The position numbers and the translations under genes are program-made. A stretch of 64,000 bases of DNA from Nephromyces sp. MM_2019 (taxonomy: Eukaryota; Apicomplexa; Aconoidasida; Nephromycida), in NCBI GenBank assembly GCA_015657535.1, contig JADHZB010000690.1, positions 107,515 to 171,514 on the forward strand, given 5' to 3'. Numbering within the stretch: the first letter of the stretch is position 1; every line of letters begins with the position of its first letter. Of this stretch, positions 49,050 through 60,515 are shown in pieces. The notes under the pieces are model-generated. The model saw only the letters and a program-made list of their open reading frames with translations. It was not told the origin of the DNA and did not search any database.

Positions 49050-52000
49050 GCAATAATTGGAAGGAATAAAATGGTGTAGGCCGCAAATTTAAGCTTCCGA
49101 AGCTAAATAGGGAAGCCACAAACTAGAAGATCAAGGCTTGCCTCGTATGACATTCCATGGGATTGCAGGATGCTAAATTGCGGTCACTTAGGATACTATA
49201 AATTATAATATTTGATCAAGTGATTTGGCCAGCGGCCATCCTATTAAGCTGGATTTCATCGTGCGGCGCACTCATTTCCTGCTTTGCTGTAGGCTCAGAC
49301 TTTACATTTAGGTCAAAAAATTGGGATTATCGTAAATGCGAGTTCATTTGTTTGCTCGGTTTGTGCTTAACGTCCCCCCATCCTGCCAGTATGTACTGCA
49401 ATGTCTTGGCAATAAGTATTTATATAGGTAACTCAGCGACGAAATTACTGTGATTTCGTAATACCGCTGGCTTTCGTCAAACATCTATCGATTAAATTAA
49501 TGCCGGTGTTAGGCCCCTTGGCCTTGTGCGGTTTTTTTTCTGTGTGTGCCTACATTTTTTTCGATGTTTTCGTGCCTTGCTTGTATTTCTGTATCTGGCC
49601 ATTTCGTAGAATAAGCTGCATTGCCTTCTGAACAGTTGCTTTCCCTCTTACTAACGGCTCATCTCTTGCTTCATCATCTTGCCGCTAGGTTTGAGCCTAC
49701 GTTAAATACCTTCTGGATTATGCTAGTTTCAACATTGATTTGCTTTAAACCACCTTGAATCGCTTGGCATGGTATGTAGGCTGTCTAAAAAATCGTTTCC
49801 TTCCCATTATTGGGTTTAGCTGAATAATATATATTCTAACTTGAGTGGCTTGTATATGTTTAACCAAGGGCTTTTTTGCTGTAAGGACTAATTAATCCGG
49901 GACTTTAGAGGATTGCTGCATGATCATAAAGCTTCAAAAAAATATTGAGTGCTTGTAGCCAAATGGCATTTTCATAAGTTTTAGCCGTATTTTGAAAGCT
50001 TATGAAAATTCCCTTGGCGATGCTAAGTTGTCCTCCCATCAACACTCAAGACCATAGGGGTGATGCGTAAAATTTAGTCACGACTAGCTGCTGCAGAACA
50101 ATCGCCCAGCATAATTCAATACTTTGCTAATACTAATACACCTGATCCAAAGCACAAAAACGATTCAAATTGCCTCTGACTTTAGAGGAAGTGCAAGTTG
50201 CATACATATGTCCAATTTTTACTTCTTCAACTTATAATAATTCCAAGTTATAAGTTGATACAATGATTCCCGTCGAAATCAAAAGAGGCTGCAGCTAACT
50301 TAATGAGGTGCACGGTCCACCTCTCTACTTATCCGGGGCATAAATTCACATACTAAAAAAAAAGAAAGGTAAAAAACAAATTTTTCTAGGCAATGTGCGT
50401 AATTGCTCCTTCGAACGCAAAATGATTGCTCCTGATCATAAAAATTGTAAATACAATATCCACGGGTTTACGGTATTGACCGAGTAATTGGGAAATCTTT
50501 TTGACTTTCAAAACGAGCAGTCTCCATAGCGTGCTGCAATGAAAGCAAAGCATGTTTTGAGGGTAATGAATACGGAAGAGAAGATTATATCAGCAATTTT
50601 GGAGCTGAAGCGACAATTTGTCCTACCAGGTAATTCTAAGTTCCCTGCAGGAAATCGGTCATTAAAAGTATTTCTAACTTTAACGCGGTAAGGGTGTCCT
50701 AATGTCAGCTCGGTGCGATTAGGGTTGACCATAAGGCTAGAATGGTCTCTTATGTTAAACCACCTAACTTGTCACTCAGATTCGGGTTCATGTGTTTAAG
50801 ATCAACATGTTGTTAATGTCTAGGAACAGCATCGTGATTTCAATCAACCTTTGGAGAATAATTCACTTGCAGATGTTTTCATCCCTTTTACTTGCATTCA
50901 CTTTTTTGGGGTGCCTCTCAGCCTTCGTTATCTCGGTAGAATTATTTTTCTAAGGCTCCACTTTGAGAAGTAAATCTCATGCTCGGCGTCAATTTATAGG
51001 CATATCCGACGCACCACAATAAGTTTCCGTTGTTTTACCCAGCATCCAGTATTCTCCTGATTTATGGACTATCCGCCTTTTTCAAAATTGAAGCTTGTGC
51101 GCGAGAGCTTAATGCAAGAATCATATTTTTTGTCGAAAATATTGCTCAAAAGAAGAGATGTGGAGGAACTTATCGCACTGATTGTGTCAAAGGAGGTGAG
51201 CGACATAAAAAGAACGAGTTATTGAATAAGCCAGGTACTTAGCTTCGCAAAGTACCTGGCTTATTTAGACACAAATTCCCTTCCTGCGTCTTTTGAAGGG
51301 CTGCACCCTAGTCAATTGTGGCGCCCATTATCAATGGGGTGTGACTCGAAGTTGTTCGAAGGAATTTGCCTGTTTATCGTGAGTACCACCGGAGGTGTAG
51401 CTCGCCAGACATGGGGGATTTTAGTGTTTAAAAGTAAGCTACGCATAAAGCTGCTGACTGAACGAATTACTCTAGTGATGCGCCGTATTTGCAGCAAGCA
51501 ATATCGACCGTGCGCATTACGCGTATGTTCACTCTTTTTACCTACGCGATAAAGGCTCCCCCCGCATGCATTACCATCATATGTCATCACTGGTGAAAAC
51601 AAACGTGACAGATAAAATAAAGCCGATTTATCATACAAGCAATGAATAGCTCAAGGGGAGACTGCAGGATAAATGAAAACATGGCACACTGGCTAGGAGT
51701 CTTTATAGTCCTTCATCCCCATCGAAAGAGCTCTAAAGCTGTATTAATTTTTTCAATGGAGCTTTTGCAGCAAATCTTCTTGCTGCAGCTTATACGTGAA
51801 GTTAGGGGACTAAGTTTATACCGAATAGGGCCATGTTTCCCCAAAAAAGTGTCTAAGGACATCTGGGGTTGAAACAAATTTTAGCATTCGTAGCCATCTG
51901 CCGCTGAATGGACGTCGTAAAACAGGAATCTGCACGCTAACGAATGGCATCGCTACAGCTTACGTTATACGAAAGGGTGGGCTGGGCGAACGCGCACCGT

Positions 52001-53299
52001 TTAAGCGAGCTGTACGTATCCCTTCGCGCTCTCCCGCACCGAGTGCGATAATATCGCGACAGCAGGTTTACGAAAGATTCCCTGCATCTATGGTTCATAT
52101 TCAACGGTCGTAACCCAGGAAATATAACGCGCTCCAAAAGAGTTCTGCCAATTTTACAGAAAATTCATTGCAAACATCTAAGCAAGGGATGTACAGGCAA
52201 AACTAACCGTCAACCCTTCCGAAATATCACTTTGAGGAGGCATCGAATGCGCCTAGCAGGTGCACATCTACTAGCTAATTTTTCCGGCCGAGGTATATAT
52301 ACCAAGATGTCGCTTGACTTACAGCACATTATTAGATGCAACAGTTTGAAGGCACGAGAGGCTTTGCAAGATTTAGGTGCCTGGCTGTCGAAAGCATCCG
52401 AAAGTGAGAGGAGCAAAGTTTTGCGAGGGGGAGCAGATGGATACACATTTCCACAGGATCTACATACCGAAAGGCATATACCTCCCATCTCCGGATCCAC
52501 AGGTAGTGGCATGTTTGTTATTCCCGTCAAAACATACTAAAAAAGTACATCGTTCATACCAAACACATATGCAAATAGTTTTCTAGGTAAAGCTTACAAG
52601 CATTAAAAAGTTAAAGTATATCACCTTATTTCCGTCCTATAAATAGGATAGCTGCTCGATATGCATTCAAGAGTCCGCGTTGTGGGTGACCAGAAACATG
52701 TGCAAGATTCCTGGTTAATTCTTTCATTCTCGCCTAGCAATTACACACTCTGAACCTGTTACCGAGTATTCGAAGTTTACGGTAGTCACAGAGGTTTACA
52801 GCTTGAATGAGCCAAACCTAGAAAACTCCAGTACACGGTACGCGAAGGCATACATGAAAGCAAAAAACGGCAACGCCCGCTGTACAGTGTGCGTTATGTG
52901 TTATTATGATGACGAGCTGAAAAAGCAAAATCAACCGCTTGTACTACAGTGTCGACCCCAATTCTTGGCAACTCATATTCTATCACTACTCGGTCGGCTC
53001 GGGAAACTTCTGCTATTAGCCACAATCCGTTCAAAATCACTTGCACGTAGAACAGATACTGTCGGCGCATATGGTGCGATTGAGCGACTAACCGTGACGA
53101 GCTAATGTTTTATATTCTCCCAAAAGCTCAGAATTGCTGGCGTAGGCACCCTAACAAGAGCCATCAGTTCCTCCTCTGCATGCTGCCATAGTTATCGGTA
53201 TACTTTGATATACCGCTAGACAAGCGAGATCAATTTGATCTTCCAAATAATGCAATTATTGGTACTTCGCATCATTATTGCTCCCCTATAGCGACTCAA
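49050..53299. other. Gene-poor region downstream of TELO2
   Basis: No recognisable gene. An 11-bp hairpin (ATTTTCATAAG/CTTATGAAAAT) lies at 49968-49978 and 49999-50009, and an aacttata/tataagtt pair near 50230-50257. A + frame at 52232-52540 contains an ATG at 52307 followed by SLDLQHIIRCNSLKAREALQ, which looks helical and coding-like, but no adjoining exon was found. Other frames (51312-51638, 52803-53105) have no recognisable features. Confidence 0.35.
51225..51265. other. Perfect 16-bp inverted repeat with 9-base loop
   Basis: The left arm AATAAGCCAGGTACTT (51225-51240) and right arm AAGTACCTGGCTTATT (51250-51265) are exact reverse complements around the loop AGCTTCGCA. It would form a stable stem-loop in DNA or RNA. 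No gene is recognised on either side. It could be a structured RNA element, a protein-binding dyad or the remains of a small inverted-repeat element. Confidence 0.9.
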
Positions 53300-56200
53300 A
53301 CTGCAGGCGTATGTACTGACTGGGGTGGTGACGCGCTATGGAGAGCTATGGAGGGTTGCGCCACACATATAGCGTAAAAACACCCGGCGGCACCGCCACA
53401 TTTATACAATACCCAACGGACCGCCTGATAGACATTCACTTAGTAATCTACGCTCAGGCGAAGAGGCAAGCAGCCGCAGTAACATAAACCCCACCAGACC
53501 ACACTGCGTTACACAACTAAGACCAGCCAAATATAATGCAGACCAGGTAAGATACCTAATCATCGCGAGGAAGCATCTAGTACTGGAAATTTATTAACCT
53601 ATCAGCAACTCGCCACAAAATAAACTGCGTTTCATCCCATAAGCTCAAACCAACCATACTGTACCTCACAGCTCCTCTGGTCAAGCACTTGCGGCAAATA
53701 CTTGCGCAACACAAAACAACCTCTGCACACTCCTGCCATCGTACGCAACGCATCCCTCACTGTATCACTCCAACCGGACAATTTTTGCTTTTATCTCACA
53801 TGCATACACAGCCACGCTCCCAAGCATTCCGGTGCTAATACCCTTGTACTCCCATGCCTCAGAAAGCCGACACACTTCCTGCCAAACAAGACAAGATTGA
53901 CCCTGTTCACCTCCCCAACGCAACGGAATCCAGCGAATGGAGACAAAACTATTGCAGAATAGCAATAACACATATACGAGATATCTGCAATCGACGGGAA
54001 ATATCTAAACACCACAACGCAGAAAGCACGTACTTGACAACAGAGGTAGAAAATACAAATACAGTCTGCCAAGAATAGCCAAGTATCGACAAGCGCAAAG
54101 ATTACCAATGAAACTCGTCACAAATCCAAGAAATCAAAATAAGCCTTTCAACGTGGAAGTCTCGCCATTCAAATTGATCCCAAATCAATAAAAAACCCGC
54201 CAACAACGCCAAATGTTCGAAGATTATTTCAACATACTTTTCTTTAGCTACCGCCAATACGTGGCCAACAAGTTCAAAATTACTATCGATGATCGAATAA
54301 ACGCAGCACTAAACAATATACTAGCACGATCGTATAGATATGAACATCAAGAGTAGTCTGAATTGAGTTCATTCTGCTTGAAAGCATAATGCCTCGAGGA
54401 TTAGACTCAATTGAACGCTTGCCAGACAACCCCTTTCAAGCAGCACTACATGCTGCGACTTTCTGGTGGGCGTCCCACATCATCAGACGTGAATCCGCTA
54501 GGTTTATATTTTGGCATCTCAGACCTTCCCATCCGCATGATAAATGCCATTCTAATGAGAACCATAAAGATTTGGCATCGCTGGTGCGCGGAGAACCTCG
54601 AGCTACGATGTTCTACAAATTACTGATTATAGAAGTGAATAGGCTAGAAGTACAATGCATAGACATTAAACAATACTCGACAGAAATTTAACAGAATCTC
54701 AGCAAGCCACGCCTAATCTTGTATCAAACATAACTGTTTACCACATGCATGCCCTTTATATACCACAAACACTAGAACTTTTCAAATGAAATCGCAGTAA
54801 TATCTCCCGCCTATATGTTCATAAAGCTGTTATATGGCAATACGCGCAGTGCTCTGGCTAACTTGAATTGATAGAAGATTGACAACCTTGCAGCAGAGGT
54901 CCATCTTGATACATTGTAAAAAAACAAGGCTAGTATACAAGAAATGATGAATATATCAATGTGCAATGAAGGAAATATGGAGCACCTGATGTGTAAGCCC
55001 CATTAAGTAAATGCAAACAGCATCAGCTATATTAACTCAGGAGTTAACTCTATCCAAGGATAGTGGAATGCAATCAGCCTCTACACAAACCATGTCTCCA
55101 TAATGCTACTATAAGCATTCACGAGCGATTCGCAGTAGAGGTATCTATGAATTTTTCATTGACCCTTTCGGCCCCATGGCACGGAGACTTTCCCCATAGC
55201 TTAAAGGAGATGACGAAAGCTAACTTTCGTATCTAAGTTCGTGCGCTACGATATAGCTCATCCGGTGCTCAGCACATATTCCTGTAGTAACAATACGAAA
55301 GGAGAACACCAAATGAATTTTCTTCGCTAAAAGCATATTGATTTAAAATGTAGAAACTTTAAATTGACCTCACATCACAGATGATGCTAAGCCACCCAAG
55401 CTGCATATCTTTATCGAATGCACAATGACCGTACCGATGTTAGTCAGCAGCGGTACGACTTCGAACGGCATTCATTGACCATATAAACAAATAAGCCGAT
55501 AAACCAGAGAATGCAGGTACATAAGCATATAAAAGAACAAAGAATAAAATACCAATACAAACATTACAGATAATCAGAAATCTCTTGTTAATCCATCATT
55601 TATACTCTGTGGATTGACAGTGTTGTCATCATTTTTGATTATACATAGATCACGTAAATTCTAATCAGAGCTTCTTAGAGGATCCTACACCAGCTTCATA
55701 AATGAAGCTTTCAGTGGAAGGAGAATAAGTTTTCATCATAAGAATGTTACGCATCCAAAAATACCTTGGTACACAAATCTAAAATTGAATATCAGACAAA
55801 TTATATCAACTTCCTCATGTTATACATTAGGAGTTGGATTTCTTATAAGTCATCACATCAGAATAATATACACAAGAGGGATTCGATATAACAACACGCT
55901 CAAGATCAATCTGCAAGACAAACAGATCGTATGATGTGGGGTTCAGTTCGGAGCTGCTCGCTTTTTTATACCACAACATGGACCTACAATAGGTTTAAAT
56001 GCAGAAGCTGTAACAATCTCCAATCTTACCCCTGAAGCTGACCATTTAATGTCATACACATCTGAATCCAGTAACACACGTGGAAATCATAACCGACTCT
56101 AAAAAACCATCTACAACCATATAGCAGTACACCTAAGCAGTTATGGTATCCTTCTCATGCGCCAGGAGCACAAACCAATTTTTATTGGTAGAATAGAAAC

Positions 56201-56900
56201 AAGAATCTAGCTTAAAATTCTGCACACTAGACTGAATCATCTCCTTGTCGAATAAAAAATTGAGCATATAAACTCCGTCACAGGTCAACAAAATCAACCA
56301 ATCCCCATAACAAGCTCTCCCACACGATTATTCATTCATATTCCGCTTGAGGTATGCGGCGAAGAGACGCAAGTTAGTGAGGCACAATAATCAAAGGCTA
56401 AAGCGAGTCTACATATCCTAATATAAAAAATAAGTCTTAGGTATATGAAAGAGATACCAAAAAAGAAGAGCCGCATCTTTTATTAGTTTTCTTTTTCAGC
56501 GCATACCTGAAATATTAATTTCAACACAGCTTAACACCCTAATTTCTAATGATAAACCCGTCGCAGATATCTAGACCTACTCCAAAATTGACACGGACAA
56601 GATAAAAAACAGCATTCTAAAGCCATTCGTAAATATAACAGTGAGCTTACTAACGCAATTTGTCCATCACACACGGCCTACGACACCAGAATTTGAACCA
56701 GAAAACATTTAGTTAACACGAATGCCCGACAATACCAGCCACACGGCGCCAGAGTAAGAAATCACAAAGTCTCGGCATCCCCATAAAAACAACTCGACTC
56801 TAAAGAAGATGGCTAACACAAATTCATTGACAAACCTCATTCTTCATTACCAACTCCCTGAGAGGTTGGCGAGTCGCCGAAAGCCGCGGCACTGCATCAC
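53300..56900 (+). other. A/C-rich, G-poor island with coding-like debris; possibly a decayed mobile element
   Basis: By eye the + strand here is rich in A and C and poor in G, unlike the merely A-rich leftward introns elsewhere. Plus-strand frames follow one another in different phases: 53854-54078 (reading KADTLPAKQDKIDPVHLPNA), about 54195-54356 (MFEDYFNILFFSYRQYVANK, 54 codons, ending TAG), and 54411-54626 (PLGLYFGISDLPIRMINAIL). They look like pieces of one formerly longer coding region, but no polymerase, integrase or transposase motif was found and no terminal repeats were seen. A degenerate retroelement is one possibility; an unrecognised multi-exon gene is another. Confidence 0.3.
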
Positions 56901-57270
56901 AATGCAGCCTCCGAGACTTACAAACAACTGAAGGTCAACAGTACTACTTTCAAGGTATGCAATATACAAAACTAACGAATCAATCAACCGCAAGACAGGG
57001 GAAAAACAGGGATGTTGAAGGCTACCCCCCTCGCCTTTCGACGCGTTCTACTGCGGGGCTTCCACCCTGCTCCGCGGATAAGAACACACCAGAATCCAGC
57101 CCCATTTCTGCGAAGCTCCTCGATTGATTCAGCGCTGACACGTCGCATTGCAGATCAGCTCCACGCGGCAATCTTTCGTGTCGAATAAGAAGACTATGGG
57201 TCATAGCTACTAGTTTTGCCGAGCGCCTACTCTGCGGGTGATTTGCAGCCCTCACTCGATTCTCAGCTGT
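56820..57270. other. GC- and CpG-rich pocket
   Basis: A short block clearly richer in G+C and CpG than the surrounding AT-rich DNA. On the minus strand it is open from 57255 to 57022, with an ATG at about 57207 (MTHSLLIRHERLPRGADLQC). The protein is not recognised. It may be an exon, a promoter of a rightward transcript (the + strand turns T/G-rich just after it) or transferred DNA. Confidence 0.4.
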
Positions 57271-60200
57271 TATTATTGGCAGCTTATGGCTAGTCTCCCG
57301 AAAGAAGCATGCTTCCGGTTATTGAGTGTAGCCTATATGCTTTAGTGTTGGTACGATGAATGATGAATTTATTCCTACCAAGGCATGCTTTCAAGGCTGC
57401 GTGAAAGACACTGTATATACCAATTCAGCCGTCAGCTGTGGGCACGAATGGTAATATTATTTTATTTGCCACTCCTGGCAAAACTAATTCGTAGTCATTG
57501 GAAAGCCGAGATATGTAATGTTTATCGAATTTGCTAGCGACTTATTCCTTACTTTTGGCTTTGTGTGTAAATAATTTTGAAGGTTAGGATCTAGCAGGAC
57601 GATTTAGGAATTAAATCTTAGTGTGTATATGAAATGTTGCTGAATTTATCTCCATTTCCATCTGTCATGTATAGCGTGTGCACAAGGATTCTGTTGGTGT
57701 ATTTGCAATTGTGGAGCCATAATATACCCAACCACTGCAAAATCTTGCCAAAGTATTGTAGATTTTGGAAAACCTACAACAGGGGCGTGAATATGATGTT
57801 GAACTATTGACTCCCGAGAAGCCAGATTACTTAGTGAGTGCATCCAGTTACTATATACCCTATGGAAAACCGTTCAGGACTCTAGCAGTGTCGTATTGTG
57901 GCAAGATTGCCTCGCTCTAAGAATATCGTAGCTTTTACAGATAGGAGCGCTGTCTACTGATAATGTGAGAATCGCATAAGACGACAGGGTTGCTACAATA
58001 TACGCAATACGTCATGTCCGTCAGGAACCACCATTGAGGGTTGCATAAAATATCGGCTATAAATTGCCTGTGAAATGAGCTATCCCATGCCAAGTTAAAA
58101 CCAGATTCCTCCTGATTGGTGCTTTGTGAGCGCTCAGGGAGATTCTGCCCATATTAAGCATGTCAGGGCTCACAATATCACGTAGGCAGCTGACAAGGGA
58201 AATCCCTGGGTTTCTATGAAACCCGTAAGTATATTTCCCGCGAGCTCGTTTTGCTATCATACAGTTTGCTTTATGCGTAAGGCCTGAAAACTTTCAGTCT
58301 ATGCTCCCACAACGATGAGTAGTTAATCCACGGCTCATAAATTCTAGCTTTATCCGCAGTAGCCGCAGAAAAACTAAAATATGTGACCGAAAGTGTACTT
58401 CAAGCAGGAAAGAACTAAAGAAGGAGCAACTTTTCCATGAAGTTATTTGGTGTGTTGCATGAAGCGAGACTATTGGGGAAGAGTTTCTAGAGACCTCAAA
58501 ATCCACTAAGGCGTAACAGACTAGTAGGACGTGTCGCATCAATGAATGTGTTATGTTATCTACCGATTGCACATTGGATGCTCGCTAAGCAGTAGCTCCC
58601 GCCTAGCCTTAGTGCTCAGTCACAACAGAGTGTGCTTCACCATCGCCTTTTAAGGTAGCAGTTATTTTATTGCAAGATACGCTTATTGAACTCACGCGTA
58701 ATATCACAGCACATAGGCAAGGACATGCAAAAAGGAACAACGTACTAAGTAGCTACATACTCTAGGAATTTTACCTTCGACTACCTCTGTGTCCGCACTA
58801 GCAGCATGGTACTTCTAAAAAGATACATGGATGATTCTGCGCCATCATCAAAATTTATACCGGGTCTAATATACATCCGAAATATTACCAAGATACTTAT
58901 TAGGATTCAGCATCCCTGTTTCGCTCTTCAGGAAATTCACACAAAAAAAGCTGGGGCTTCGAAATTTCAAGAAATCTTCAGATGTACAGTGATTTCGGAC
59001 TTTAAAAATAGGAGAAACCACGAAAGAAATTAGCTTACTTAGCAGCTATGTTACTCTTATATCTTGACATCGTAATTAAGTTACAAAGAATAGAAAAGAA
59101 AGGTTGTGCTGAGGCATAATAAGTTACAAGAGCTGCAAAATATTTACGCGCTTGCGAAAATAAGCCTGCGATCGATTTCCCCGTTCTAAATCATAGTTTA
59201 TTATCAACAGACTTTTCCGAGCAGCTACACTTTTATGAATCTTTCAAGCCTGCGCATGCTAAGCGTATTCCCCTCTCCCGCTAAATGGCCTAGTTAGAGG
59301 CTAGCGAAGGACCCTAAGGAAAATTAAGCAGTGTCCAAAACCTACTCTTTACACGATTGGAGGCGTATATTGCTACTTTTCAACTGGGGCACGAAGACGC
59401 ATGAAAGAATGCCATGCAATAGTGTGACTCAACTAAGTCAGCGAAAATCTTAGTGTTAAAATTACTTTGTGATAGCACGGCTGCTATGGCACACTTCGCA
59501 GGTGAAGAATGGAGAGTAAATGCACCAGGAATTATGTAGGAAAAAAAATAAGGAGGCCTTAGAATGCAGGTTTACTTAATTCAGGCAAAGCTAGATTAAG
59601 CACTAGTTTCTGATTCTTCCACAAGAAAGTAAGTTAGAAATTGTTATTAGCAGAGGTGTTAAGACGCCAAAAAGAATGGATTCTTTTACTAGACTTTCGG
59701 CCCAAAAAAGCATGAAGCAATAATGAGGTGTAGTGAGTGCGTTGATGATATACAGAATAAACAACTGTACTGTCTCCAACCCAATTGCATAACGCAGCGA
59801 TAAAGTTGATAATCACAATACGGAATGAAAGTACATGAGTGGGTGGGGAATAGAAGGCCCTTCAGACAAACACAAAACTTGGATAGAAATGTTTCAAGAC
59901 GGTTAAGCGGTATGGCCAAAGGAGAATATTAGGTGCAGAAAGAAGAATTTGAGAAAAAAAACACTAAAAAAGTGCAAATCACAAAATACAATAGTTTTTA
60001 TATCATTTTAAACTAAGGTTATTCAAAATGGGTTGAAACATGATAGTCTCAGGTACGGAATAAGAATGGCATAGTTCAGAAAGCTTGCAAGAAGTATACT
60101 GAAGGAAGCTGAAGGAACAGCATTTAGCGTCCAATATCTGGCTATTTTGGGACTACCATAGCTCATAATAACCACTGAGAAAGAAGCTAGGAAAGTGGAA

Positions 60201-60515
60201 TTTCAAATATAGGAGTAATTTGGTGGGCCCTAGCAAACATATAAGTAACCCCCCTCAATCCCCACCTAAAACAGCGCATGGCAGCACAAATTCATGCTAA
60301 GGAGGTAAAAAAAATATGCAAGTCTAAAGGCGTACTAAAACTAGCGAAGAATATGATATCGCTATTATTTGAGTATATAAAATATGAAACTAAGCAATCA
60401 GGTTATCTAGTAATAAGCTGAGACAAACGATGGCAGCTCATGGACCAATACGGGCAAATATGCACATCAGAGAGCCGAGAATATAATAGAACCTTTCATC
60501 TTTGATTGAGCAGCA
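57271..60515. other. Interval without recognisable genes
   Basis: From 57.3 to about 58.7 kb the + strand is T/G-rich; from there to 60.5 kb it is A-rich and probably the 3' flank of the leftward terminal gene. Only short open frames occur (57646-57843, 58057-58260, 58294-58572, 58806-59033, 59634-59919) and none shows a recognisable feature. Confidence 0.4.

Noticed and set aside
51312..51638. 108-codon minus-strand frame overlapping a plus-strand frame
   Set aside because: Both strands are open by chance; no motif, no splice-bounded exon and no strand bias supporting either.
52210..52530. 106-codon minus-strand frame overlapping a plus-strand frame
   Set aside because: No recognisable features and no splice-supported neighbours; frames of this length are expected a few times by chance here.
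52307..52540. Possible N-terminus of an RPAP3/TPR co-chaperone (R2TP), which would pair with TELO2
   Set aside because: Only a helical stretch is visible; no TPR repeats or phased downstream exon were found, so the resemblance is too weak to claim.
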